From Flavobacterium azizsancarii (GTDB lineage: Bacteria; Bacteroidota; Bacteroidia; Flavobacteriales; Flavobacteriaceae), in NCBI RefSeq assembly GCF_027980145.1, contig NZ_JAMZNK010000048.1, positions 1 through 38,340 of the forward strand: DNA of 38,340 bases, given 5' to 3'. Below the pieces are notes generated by a model. That model saw only the letters and a program-made list of their open reading frames with translations. It made no database searches and was not told the DNA's origin. Positions 9,845 to 17,140 of the stretch are shown here, one piece after another (positions within the stretch are counted from its first letter, which is position 1; the number at the start of each line of letters is the position of its first letter). The translations under genes were made by a program, and so were the position numbers.

Positions 9845-11311
9845 ATGAAAAATAAAATGATTCTCGTTTTGATTGCCTGTGGAGGAGTAGCTTTTTCGCA
9901 AGCAATTAAAAAACCGCTAGTTTCAGCAATTACAGATAAAGACCTGAGAACGGATATGTATCAAATGGCCGGTGATCATTTTAATGGTCGTGAAGCAGGA
10001 ACTTTAGATGAATTAAAGGTCTCGATGTGGCTGGCAAATAAAGCAAAAGAAGCAGGAATGGCTCCAGCGGGTGATGATGGAACTTATTTTCAGTTTTTTG
10101 ATTTGTACAGGCATCAGGTAACTCCAAATACAAAATTCAAAATTGGGCAAAAAGAATATAAACTGTGGAAAGATGTTCTGGTAGCAGAAACGACAAACAT
10201 AAAAGTTGATGCGCCATTAGTATATCTAGGAGCAGCAACAAAAGAAGAAATCGAAAAAGCAGATATCAAAGGAAAAGCAGTAGTCATATTAGCTTCTAAA
10301 GAAGGAATTGCAGATGATATTTCGCTTTTTGACAGACGTTATCCGGGTCTTGTACGAAATAAATATTATGATGTTGTAGTCAAAAAAGGCGCTGTAGCAA
10401 TGATTATGGTAGCAGACCAATTAGGAGAGGAAAGCTGGTCTCAGGTTGAACCACAAATGACAAGAGGTATTTACGGAATCGAAGGTGTTCGCGATAAAAT
10501 TGGTGCTACAATGCCGGTTTTTTGGCTACACAACGATCAATTAGCATATCTTAAAACTACGAAAGATCTTTTATCAACAGAGGTAATTTCTGAAACCTAT
10601 AAATATCCTTCAGTAAATGTTGTAGGTAAGATAGATGGAACTGATGCTAAATTAAAAAACGAATATGTTCTTTTTAGCGGACATCAGGATCATGATGGTG
10701 TGAGACAAAAATACGGGCAGGATTCTATTTATAACGGAGCCGATGATAATGCAAGTACTTGTGTAGCAATGTTAGCCATTGCAAGAGCTTACAAGAAACA
10801 ACCCGGAAAAAGATCTGCCTTATTTGTATTTCATGGTTCAGAGGAGCGCGGATTGTTAGGGTCAAGATGGTATGCGTCGCATCCTACAGTTCCCGAAAAG
10901 GATATTATTGCGGTACTAAACGGTGATATGATTGGTAGAAATAATGTAAATCAGGCTGCTTTACTGGGTTCCAGTTCACCTCATGAAAACTCTTCAGATT
11001 TAGTGGCTATTGCCAAAAGAGCAAATGATGAAGGCCCTAAATTCGATTTAGATAAACTTTGGGACAGACCAGAGCATCCGGAATATTTTTATTTCCGTTC
11101 AGATCACTTGCCATATGCAAAAAGAGGAATTCCGGCTGTTTTTTATACCAGTGTTTTACACAGTCAATACCATACGCCAATGGATGAATCTGAAAATATT
11201 GATTTCGTAAAATTGCATAAAATGACTGAATGGATCTACCGTACAGGCTGGATTTTATCTAACGATGCCAATCGTCCTAAAACATTACCAAATGTACAAT
11301 TAGAGCGATAA
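9845..11311 (+). CDS. M28 family zinc aminopeptidase, exported
   Basis: A 488-residue metallopeptidase with a signal peptide (about residues 1-19). A PA-type insert occupies about residues 115-250. The co-catalytic zinc site of clan MH is visible: GHQDHDG near residue 280 (His and catalytic Asp), ADDNAS near 301 (bridging Asp), SEERG near 333 (catalytic Glu and zinc Glu), NGDMIGRN near 360 (zinc Asp), and the last His in SQYHTPMDE near 455. All metal ligands of the family appear present, so it should be active as an aminopeptidase or dipeptidase on extracytoplasmic peptides. Exact specificity cannot be read from sequence. It has no operon partner. Confidence 0.93.
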   Translation: MKNKMILVLIACGGVAFSQAIKKPLVSAITDKDLRTDMYQMAGDHFNGREAGTLDELKVSMWLANKAKEAGMAPAGDDGTYFQFFDLYRHQVTPNTKFKIGQKEYKLWKDVLVAETTNIKVDAPLVYLGAATKEEIEKADIKGKAVVILASKEGIADDISLFDRRYPGLVRNKYYDVVVKKGAVAMIMVADQLGEESWSQVEPQMTRGIYGIEGVRDKIGATMPVFWLHNDQLAYLKTTKDLLSTEVISETYKYPSVNVVGKIDGTDAKLKNEYVLFSGHQDHDGVRQKYGQDSIYNGADDNASTCVAMLAIARAYKKQPGKRSALFVFHGSEERGLLGSRWYASHPTVPEKDIIAVLNGDMIGRNNVNQAALLGSSSPHENSSDLVAIAKRANDEGPKFDLDKLWDRPEHPEYFYFRSDHLPYAKRGIPAVFYTSVLHSQYHTPMDESENIDFVKLHKMTEWIYRTGWILSNDANRPKTLPNVQLER

Positions 11312-11349
11312 AGGATTTACAGATTATATTATATTTGGATTGAAATTTA

Positions 11350-11492
11350 GACGCGGATGAAACGGATTCGCTACCGCGAAAACGCAGATAAAAACAGATT
11401 TTTTTCTTTCTTTATTTTCTACTTTAAGCAGGATATAAATAAAATCCGTTTTTATCCGCGTCTTTACGAAGTAAATCCGTTTCATCCGTGTT
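11350..11492. repeat. Nested inverted repeat, Flavobacterium-type intergenic element
   Basis: An outer arm GACGCGGATGAAACGGATT (11350-11368) is complementary, with few mismatches, to about 11473-11492. An inner arm around 11379-11402 is complementary to about 11441-11464. The whole could fold into a hairpin of about 140 bases. Related GGATT/AATCC-rich repeats occur at 16276-16503. No coding potential. Confidence 0.7.
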
Positions 11493-11530
11493 CAAATAAA
11501 CACACAGAATATTGCAAAATCTACTAAATA

Positions 11531-11567
11531 AAAGAGGCTGTCCAAATAAATAGACAGCCTCTTTTTT
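11531..11567. terminator. Bidirectional intrinsic terminator between the M28 peptidase gene and metK
   Basis: AAAGAGGCTGTC (11531-11542) pairs perfectly with GACAGCCTCTTT (11553-11564), followed by a T run to 11567. It lies between the convergent genes. Confidence 0.88.
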
Positions 11568-11630
11568 ATGTTTAAGAGTAACTAGTTTGTCAAAAAATCT
11601 AACAATCTAAGTTAGTCTAATAATCTATAT

Positions 11631-12881
11631 TTACAATCCAAATTCAGCTTTTACTTTGTCTACGAAATCAAGTTTTTCCCATGTAAATAACTCAACAGTA
11701 ACAGTTTTTACATTTCCTCCCGGAGCAGAAAAAGTTTTAGTTACCACTTCCGGCGTACGTCCCATATGTCCATAAGCAGCAGTTTCGCTATAAATAGGAT
11801 TTCTTAATTTCAAGCGTTGCTCAATAAAGTAAGGACGCATATCAAAGATAGCTTCTACTTTTTTAGCAATTTCGCCATTAGTCAAGTTTACTTTAGAAGT
11901 TCCGTAAGTATCAATGAAGATTCCCATTGGTTGAGCAACTCCAATTGCGTAAGAAACCTGTACTAAAATCTCGTCAGCAACACCAGCTGCAACCAAGTTT
12001 TTAGCGATATGACGTGTAGCATAAGCAGCACTTCTGTCTACTTTACTTGGATCTTTTCCAGAGAATGCACCACCACCGTGAGCACCTTTTCCACCGTAAG
12101 TATCCACAATGATTTTTCTTCCTGTCAAACCAGTATCGCCGTGAGGTCCTCCAATAACGAATTTTCCTGTTGGGTTAATATGGTAGTTTATTTTATCATT
12201 GAATAAATGCGCGTGACTTGGATTTTTAGCAATGATTCTTGGAATCAAAATATCGATAATATCCTTTTTGATTTTAGCAAGCATTGTAGCCTCTTCATCA
12301 AAATCATCGTGTTGAGTCGAGATTACAATCGCATCAATACGAGTTGGTTTGTTATCGTCGCTATATTCTAAAGTTACCTGCGATTTTGCATCAGGACGTA
12401 AATAAGTGATTTCTTTATTCTCACGTCTTAAGATTGCTAATTCCTGCAATAAACTATGAGATAAATCAAGTGCCAATGGCATGTAGTTTTCAGTCTCGTT
12501 AGTTGCGTAACCAAACATCATTCCCTGATCTCCTGCACCTTGCTCCTCTGGCTTAGCTCTGTCAACACCTTGATTAATATCTGCAGATTGCTCATGAATT
12601 GCAGAAAGAATCCCACAAGAATTTGCTTCAAACATATATTCACTCTTAGTATATCCAATTTTACGGATTACGTCACGAGCAATTTGCTGAACATCAAGAT
12701 AGGTATTCGATTTTACTTCACCAGCTAAAATTACCTGACCTGTAGTAACAAGAGTTTCACAAGCTACTTTTGAGTCAGCATCAAATGCCAAAAAGTTATC
12801 AATTAATGCATCCGAAATTTGATCTGCAACTTTGTCTGGATGCCCTTCACTAACAGATTCTGACGTAAATAAATAAGCCAT
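11631..12881 (-). CDS. metK: S-adenosylmethionine synthase
   Basis: A 416-residue methionine adenosyltransferase making SAM from methionine and ATP in the cytoplasm. Family motifs are intact: SESVSEGHPDKVADQISDA at the N-terminus (His of GHPDK), GAGDQG near residue 118, GGPHGDTGLTGRKI near 245, and the P-loop-like GGGAFSGKD near 268. It is somewhat longer than the E. coli enzyme (about 384) because of extra residues in the second half, as in other Bacteroidota. It stands alone, leftward, behind a perfect Bacteroidota promoter and a SAM-II-like leader. Feedback of SAM on its own synthase is therefore likely. Confidence 0.97.
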   Translation of the reverse strand: MAYLFTSESVSEGHPDKVADQISDALIDNFLAFDADSKVACETLVTTGQVILAGEVKSNTYLDVQQIARDVIRKIGYTKSEYMFEANSCGILSAIHEQSADINQGVDRAKPEEQGAGDQGMMFGYATNETENYMPLALDLSHSLLQELAILRRENKEITYLRPDAKSQVTLEYSDDNKPTRIDAIVISTQHDDFDEEATMLAKIKKDIIDILIPRIIAKNPSHAHLFNDKINYHINPTGKFVIGGPHGDTGLTGRKIIVDTYGGKGAHGGGAFSGKDPSKVDRSAAYATRHIAKNLVAAGVADEILVQVSYAIGVAQPMGIFIDTYGTSKVNLTNGEIAKKVEAIFDMRPYFIEQRLKLRNPIYSETAAYGHMGRTPEVVTKTFSAPGGNVKTVTVELFTWEKLDFVDKVKAEFGL

Positions 12882-12914
12882 AATAATTTATTAAATTAAA
12901 ATTAAGTGAGGAAA

Positions 12915-13046
12915 AAAATTGCTAAAAAGGGCTAAAGGAGAATGTCTGCTTTAGCATTTTTTACTACCGAAATTAAAAACTTTCAGTATTCATAACGAAC
13001 CATTTCATTATGAAGAGGTTGCAATCAGTTCAAATTTTTCCTCTGT
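12915..13046 (-). ncRNA. SAM-II-like riboswitch with two extra hairpins (long-loop form), metK leader
   Basis: On the minus strand the transcript reads AGAGG (13040-13044), AAAATTTGAACTGATTGCAA, CCTCT (13014-13018), two hairpins, and then GCTAAAG (12949-12955). This reproduces the SAM-II order: P1 strand, AUUU loop, UUGCAA, closing P1 strand, then GCUAAA forming the pseudoknot. The two inserted hairpins are TTCATAA/TTATGAA and TACTGAAA/TTTCGGTA (one G-U). GCTAAAG can also pair with CTTTAGC (12931-12937), which could be the expression switch. It begins about 6 bases after the predicted transcription start. Assignment is by eye against the SAM-II consensus I recall. Confidence 0.72.
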
Positions 13047-13055
13047 ATTAGGGTG

Positions 13056-13085
13056 CAAAGGTATAAAACCATTTTGATTTGCAAA
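13056..13085 (-). promoter_or_regulatory. metK promoter
   Basis: On the minus strand TTTG (13082-13085), an 18-base spacer and TACCTTTG (13056-13063) perfectly match the Bacteroidota consensus. The predicted start near 13050 places the SAM-II-like aptamer at the very 5' end of the mRNA. Confidence 0.8.
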
Positions 13086-13135
13086 TTAAAGTTTTGATTT
13101 TTTTGATTTTATAAGTAGAAATTTAACATAACATA

Positions 13136-13155
13136 CTATTTTGATAGGGTAATAG
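13136..13155. promoter_or_regulatory. Candidate operator containing GATAGGGTAATAG
   Basis: CTATT (13136-13140) precedes GATAGGGTAATAG (13143-13155), giving a CTATT...AATAG inverted repeat just upstream of the leader promoter. The identical 13-mer, also preceded by CTATT, lies at 28788-28800 before the TSUP-cysH operon. The binding factor is unknown. Confidence 0.4.
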
Positions 13156-13173
13156 AAATTATTTCTGTTTTTG

Positions 13174-13205
13174 TTTGGTCGATTAAAAAATAGTTTGCAA
13201 ATTTG
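13174..13205 (+). promoter_or_regulatory. Promoter of attenuator 1
   Basis: TTTG (13174-13177), a 20-base spacer and CAAATTTG (13198-13205). The segment TTTGGTCGAT plus AAAAATAGTTT closely resembles the promoter of attenuator 2 at 16574-16605 with the same spacing. Confidence 0.65.
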
Positions 13206-13227
13206 CCCCATCAAAATAATAGAAAAG

Positions 13228-13293
13228 ATGAAATCAACAGTTTGCAATATGTCTTGTAAGATGCCGGAGCCTTCCGCAGAGACGATATTGTAG
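13228..13293 (+). CDS. Cys/Met leader peptide 1 (attenuator of the TonB receptor)
   Basis: A 21-codon ORF beginning ATGAAATCAACAGTTTGC and ending TAG, too short for normal gene calling. It has Cys at positions 6 and 10 and Met at 1, 8 and 12. It starts about 17 bases after the predicted transcription start and lies entirely between the promoter and an intrinsic terminator. Its codons 17-18 (GCAGAG, 13276-13281) are complementary to CTCTGC in the 5' arm of the terminator (13320-13325). A ribosome stalled at Cys10 (13255-13257) would leave this segment free to act as antiterminator. A ribosome reaching the stop would cover it. Translation and function are inferred from layout and from the two sister loci. 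Confidence 0.65.
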   Translation: MKSTVCNMSCKMPEPSAETIL

Positions 13294-13325
13294 TTTTATT
13301 TCAAAAATACATATAGAGCCTCTGC
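13276..13325 (+). promoter_or_regulatory. Antiterminator and middle hairpin of attenuator 1
   Basis: GCAGAG (13276-13281) can pair with CTCTGC (13320-13325). Between them ATATTGTA (13285-13292) can pair with TACATAT (13308-13314, one bulge), bringing the two arms together. The 13320-13325 arm is otherwise part of the terminator stem, so the two structures exclude each other. Confidence 0.55.
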
Positions 13326-13347
13326 CAACTGCAGGGGCTTTTTTTTA
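13317..13347 (+). terminator. Terminator of attenuator 1
   Basis: AGCCTCTGC (13317-13325) pairs with GCAGGGGCT (13331-13339) with one G-U pair around CAACT, followed by a run of T. It sits 24 bases after the leader stop and 67 bases before the receptor start codon, so it would cut off the receptor transcript. Confidence 0.85.
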
Positions 13348-13413
13348 TTTCAAAAAGTACCAAATTGTAAATAACTTCTTAACTTTAAATAGTAATTAAT
13401 CAAAGAAAACCAA

Positions 13414-16260
13414 ATGAAAAAAAATGTACTATTAGCATTGGGTCTTTTAACATTTTCTGGAATCTATGCTCAGAATAATAAAAAAGAGCAAGATACTTTA
13501 AAGAACAATGAACTGTCTGAAATAACGATAGTAGGATCCAGAAGTAAAAACCGGGTAAAAACTGATGTTCCTGTTCCTGTAGATGTTTTTAATATCTCAG
13601 AGATTACAAAAGGTTCGCCGCAAACAAGCGTTACTCAGATCTTAAATTATGTCGCACCTTCTTTTACCAGTAACGCGACTTCTACAGCAGATGCTACAGA
13701 TCACGTCGATCCGGCACAATTAAGAGGTTTAGGACCGGATCAGGTTTTGATTTTGGTAAACGGAAAAAGAAGACATTCAAGTGCATTAGTAAATATTAAC
13801 GGATCTCCGGGAAGAGGATCTGTTGGAACAGATTTAAATGCAATCCCATCATTCGCTATCGAAAGAATCGAGGTATTGCGTGATGGTGCAGCAGCTCAAT
13901 ATGGTTCAGACGCCATTGCGGGAGTTATCAATATTGTATTAAAAAAAGATGCTAATTTTATTTCGGGAGGTATTCAATATGGATCGAATTTATCTTCAGG
14001 GTCTAACAATTTTAAAGGCGGATCTGATGGACAGAATTTACAAGTAGATTTAAACTACGGTACATCATTAGGTAAAGCAGGAAGTTTCCTGAATGTTACC
14101 GGAAGTGCCGTAACCAGACAAGCAACAAGCAGAGCGGGAATTAGAAATAATGGTATTTTTAATGCTTACAATGCTGTAGAGAATAGAGCAGCCCAAAATG
14201 GTGTAGCTATTAATTCATTGTTTAGTAATATCAATAACACGCCAAACTCAGCACAAATTCTTACTTCATTAAAGCAATATGCACCGCAGGTAGGTTATTT
14301 TACACCGGCACAGCAAACTGCAATTTCATCTGCCGGAACACTAGCCCAAATGCAGACAGCTTTGAACTTTGATGTAACCAATAACGAGATTGCTTATAGA
14401 GGTCAGGAAAGAAGCGATTATAATATGAGTGTAGGTCAGTCAGAATTGGCTTCAGGACAATTGTACTATAACGCTAAATATCCTATAAGTGATATTACAT
14501 CTTTGTACTCTTTTGGTGGAGTTTCGTATAGAAATGGTAAATCGTATGCATTCAACAGACTTCCTAATGGTTCAGGAACTTTTACGCAAGTGTATCAAAA
14601 CGGATTCCTGCCAGAAATACAATCTAATATTTTAGATGCATCTTCTGCAGTTGGAGTAACAACAGAATTATTTGGTTTTGATACTGATCTTAGTACAAAC
14701 CTGGGAACAAACTCTTTTCAATATGATGTGAACAATACTATTAATGCTACTTTAGGAGCTAATTCGGCTACAAGTTTTGATGCCGGAAAAGTTTCATTTT
14801 TACAAAGTACAACCAATCTTGATTTCAGTAAAAAGTTAGATGTTTTAGAAGGACTAAACGTTGCTTTTGGTGGAGAATTCAGATATGAAAACTATCAAAT
14901 TAAAGCAGGAGAAGAAGCTTCTTATGGATTATATGATATAAACGGAAATTTGGTTTCAGGAATTCTGCCAAGTAATTCACCATTAATAGTTACAGACTTT
15001 TTTGGAAACAAACGTGGAGCAGGAGCACAGGGTTTTTCCGGGTTTCAACCAACAGATGCTAAAGAAAAAGACAGAAAAAGTGGCGCTGCTTATCTTGATT
15101 TAGAATTAAATGCGACGAAAAACTGGCTTTTGAACGGAGCAGTTCGTTATGAGAATTATTCTGATTTTGGAAGTACGGTGATCTTTAAACTAGCCTCTCT
15201 TTTAAAATTAAACGATAATATCAATTGGAGAATTTCCGGACAAACAGGATTTAGAGCACCATCATTACAGCAAAAATATTTTGAAGCGAGTTCAACCCAG
15301 TTCATAAATGGTTCACCTTATCAGGTAGGTTATTTTACAAATGATTCTCAGGCAGCAAAAAGTATAGGAGTTGAAAGTCTGAAACCTGAAAAATCTAAAA
15401 GCATCAGTACAGGATTTACATTCAAAATTCCTGCAGCAAATATTACCATTGCAACAGATGCGTATTTTACAAGAATCAATGATCGAGTTGTGTTAACAGG
15501 GCAATATGCAAGGCCAACAGATGCGCAGATAAATGCGGCAACAACGCCACAGCAAAAAGATGCATTGACATTGTTTCAACAAGCATTTGATTTAAAAGGA
15601 GTAGAAAGAGCTTCGTTCTGGACCAACGGAATTGATTCTGAAACAAAAGGTATAGATGTGGTAATTTCTCAAAAATACAATGTAATCCAGGATTTTACCA
15701 TCAGAAACGATTTTGCATTAAGTTATAACACTACAAAAAGAGTAGGTAAGCTAAATGTACCTCAATCTATTATTGATGCAGGTGGAGATCCTTATGTATA
15801 TTCGTTTTTCCCGGAATCAAGCAGAATTTATTTAGAAGAAGCAATTCCTAAATTGAAAGCAAATTTAATGACCACTTTCAATATTAAAAAACTGGATATT
15901 TATTTAAGAAACAGTTATTTTGGAAAAGTTACTGATCCGGGAGCAACAGATGTAAATTTAGACGGATCATCTTCAGTTTACGAACATCCTGAATACAGTT
16001 CAAAAATAGTTACAGATTTATCTTTCGGATATCAAATCAACGAAAAGTTCAGATTCACACTTGGATTTAATAATATAGGAGACGTTTATCCGGATAGAAA
16101 TAATCCTGCAACTCCTGCATTTACCAATACAACCCCAACATTGTCTCCTGCACCAAGTACAGATTTAACGAATGCAAATCAGTTTGCTTATTCAAGAGCA
16201 GTATCACAATTTGGATTAAACGGAAGATTTGGTTTTGCCAGATTAAGTTTCAAATTCTAA
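13414..16260 (+). CDS. TonB-dependent receptor, probable sulfur-compound uptake
   Basis: A 948-residue outer membrane receptor with a signal peptide (about 1-19). The plug is clear at about residues 40-180: SEITIVGSRS, LRGLGPDQVLILVNGKRRH and IERIEVLRDGAAAQYGSDAI followed by AGVINIVLKK. The remaining residues form a 22-strand-type barrel, ending in an aromatic signature (FARLSFKF). No carboxypeptidase-like domain and no SusD partner are present. Such receptors import scarce compounds using TonB energy. The substrate cannot be read directly. The Cys/Met leader attenuator upstream and the surrounding methionine genes suggest a sulfur source (for example a sulfonate, thioether or peptide); this is inference. 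General plug similarity is to iron-complex receptors, the main alternative. Confidence 0.92.
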   Translation: MKKNVLLALGLLTFSGIYAQNNKKEQDTLKNNELSEITIVGSRSKNRVKTDVPVPVDVFNISEITKGSPQTSVTQILNYVAPSFTSNATSTADATDHVDPAQLRGLGPDQVLILVNGKRRHSSALVNINGSPGRGSVGTDLNAIPSFAIERIEVLRDGAAAQYGSDAIAGVINIVLKKDANFISGGIQYGSNLSSGSNNFKGGSDGQNLQVDLNYGTSLGKAGSFLNVTGSAVTRQATSRAGIRNNGIFNAYNAVENRAAQNGVAINSLFSNINNTPNSAQILTSLKQYAPQVGYFTPAQQTAISSAGTLAQMQTALNFDVTNNEIAYRGQERSDYNMSVGQSELASGQLYYNAKYPISDITSLYSFGGVSYRNGKSYAFNRLPNGSGTFTQVYQNGFLPEIQSNILDASSAVGVTTELFGFDTDLSTNLGTNSFQYDVNNTINATLGANSATSFDAGKVSFLQSTTNLDFSKKLDVLEGLNVAFGGEFRYENYQIKAGEEASYGLYDINGNLVSGILPSNSPLIVTDFFGNKRGAGAQGFSGFQPTDAKEKDRKSGAAYLDLELNATKNWLLNGAVRYENYSDFGSTVIFKLASLLKLNDNINWRISGQTGFRAPSLQQKYFEASSTQFINGSPYQVGYFTNDSQAAKSIGVESLKPEKSKSISTGFTFKIPAANITIATDAYFTRINDRVVLTGQYARPTDAQINAATTPQQKDALTLFQQAFDLKGVERASFWTNGIDSETKGIDVVISQKYNVIQDFTIRNDFALSYNTTKRVGKLNVPQSIIDAGGDPYVYSFFPESSRIYLEEAIPKLKANLMTTFNIKKLDIYLRNSYFGKVTDPGATDVNLDGSSSVYEHPEYSSKIVTDLSFGYQINEKFRFTLGFNNIGDVYPDRNNPATPAFTNTTPTLSPAPSTDLTNANQFAYSRAVSQFGLNGRFGFARLSFKF

Positions 16261-16275
16261 AAGTAAAAGATTTGC

Positions 16276-16503
16276 CCACGGATTGTACGGATCAAACGGA
16301 TTTGCACAGATTTTTTAATCCTTTTAATCTTTTATCCCGATAGCTATCGGGAGCGGCTAATTTTAGAAGTAGATAAAGGAGAATAAAAAAAATAATCCGT
16401 ATTCATCAGTTTAAATCTGTTCAATCCGCGTGCTAAATTTTTTAGTCAGGAGAGAAAAATAAAAAAATCCGCGTAAACCGGTTTAAACCAGTACAATCCG
16501 TGG
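16276..16503. repeat. Intergenic repeat cluster with inverted ends and an 18-base palindrome
   Basis: CCACGGATTGTA (about 16276-16287) is the exact reverse complement of TACAATCCGTGG (about 16492-16503). Between them lie several degenerate GGATT/AATCC units and a perfect palindrome TCCCGATAGCTATCGGGA (16335-16352). It lies after the receptor gene, has no coding potential, and resembles the repeat at 11350-11492. Confidence 0.65.
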
Positions 16504-16573
16504 ACTAATATTTTTAAGATATTCCCTGTATTTGCAGGCTAATAAAAAAATAATGTTAAATGTTCTTTTTTGA

Positions 16574-16605
16574 TTTGGTAGATCTAAAAATAGTTTCTAT
16601 ATTTA
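16574..16605 (+). promoter_or_regulatory. Promoter of attenuator 2
   Basis: TTTG (16574-16577), a 20-base spacer and TATATTTA (16598-16605). TTTGGTAGAT follows at the -33 box, and a partly inverted copy, CTATCAAAT, lies just after the -7 box. The layout matches attenuator 1. Confidence 0.6.
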
Positions 16606-16652
16606 CTCTATCAAATTAGTCGAGTTTAAAAAAGAGAATTAATTTAAATAAA

Positions 16653-16733
16653 ATGATAATGAAAACAATAGCGAATAATATGATGATATGTTGTGAGATG
16701 ATGCAAATGTGCATCCAAAATCGCTGTTGCTAA
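16653..16733 (+). CDS. Cys/Met leader peptide 2 (attenuator of the small ORF-metY unit)
   Basis: A 26-codon ORF with an extreme composition: 5 Cys (positions 13, 14, 20, 25, 26) and 7 Met (1, 3, 10, 11, 16, 17, 19), ending RCC-stop. A second in-frame ATG at 16659 could be the start. It lies 45-50 bases after the predicted transcription start and is followed by a hairpin and a terminator. The last two Cys codons and the stop are part of an 11-pair antiterminator (16726-16736). Stalling at the earlier Cys codons (16689-16694 or 16710-16712) would therefore allow readthrough. Normal translation to the stop would permit termination. This is the classical logic of amino-acid attenuators and the strongest of the three examples. 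Confidence 0.78.
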   Translation: MIMKTIANNMMICCEMMQMCIQNRCC

Positions 16734-16786
16734 AAGTGAAAGAGTAAATCTTTGTTATAGTTAGAACTATAAGCCCTTTTGGTAGC
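16726..16786 (+). promoter_or_regulatory. Antiterminator and middle hairpin of attenuator 2
   Basis: GTTGCTAAAAG (16726-16736) can form 11 pairs (three G-U) with CTTTTGGTAGC (16776-16786). Between them TTATAGTT (16755-16762) pairs perfectly with AACTATAA (16765-16772). The 16776-16782 part is also the 5' arm of the terminator, so the structures compete. Confidence 0.65.
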
Positions 16787-16810
16787 CATCCGAAAGGGCT
16801 TTTTTTATTT
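16771..16810 (+). terminator. Terminator of attenuator 2
   Basis: AGCCCTTTTGG (16772-16782) pairs with CCGAAAGGGCT (16790-16800) with one G-U pair, followed by T6 and TATTT. It lies between the Cys/Met leader and the small ORF at 16833. Confidence 0.88.
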
Positions 16811-16832
16811 CAACACTTTTAAATCAAAAATC

Positions 16833-17021
16833 ATGAAAACATTAAATTCAATAGCAATAGAATATTTATTAAGAAACGATTCTCAAAAAAACAACAATAA
16901 ATCAGAAGACATAACCAGAGAGGTTATAAGGATAAATGCAGAGCAACTTATAAAAAGTCAAAAATCCTTATTGTTTCACATGTATGATCTTGAAGAAGAA
17001 GGAGAAGAGTTTTTTGTTTAA
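16833..17021 (+). CDS. Small conserved-looking protein with C-terminal SLLFxMY motif
   Basis: A 62-residue hydrophilic protein I do not recognise. The start is the ATG at 16833; the longer frame from 16779 begins inside the attenuator terminator and is not credible. The N-terminal part contains an amphipathic segment and an Asn/Lys-rich linker. The C-terminus is SLLFHMYDLEEEGEEFFV. A second small gene at 20396, also directly behind a Cys/Met leader attenuator, ends with a similar SLLFLMYSKENETLFI. Shared motif and shared position suggest homologs. It is 119 bases upstream of metY and probably cotranscribed. No domain, signal peptide or membrane segment is seen. A regulatory or enzyme-partner role in methionine synthesis is only a guess. 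Confidence 0.7.
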   Translation: MKTLNSIAIEYLLRNDSQKNNNKSEDITREVIRINAEQLIKSQKSLLFHMYDLEEEGEEFFV

Positions 17022-17140
17022 ATCAAATTCATCCTCTTTCAAAACTAATTGCATGAAGATGAAAATCTTTTTGTATAACTTAGAAACATTTTTATAAAAA
17101 AAATATAAACGAATTAACAACATTAAAAAACTAAGAAATC

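Noticed and set aside
16779..16832. Upstream start of the small SLLFxMY gene
   Set aside because: It begins inside the attenuator terminator stem; ATG 16833 follows the terminator.
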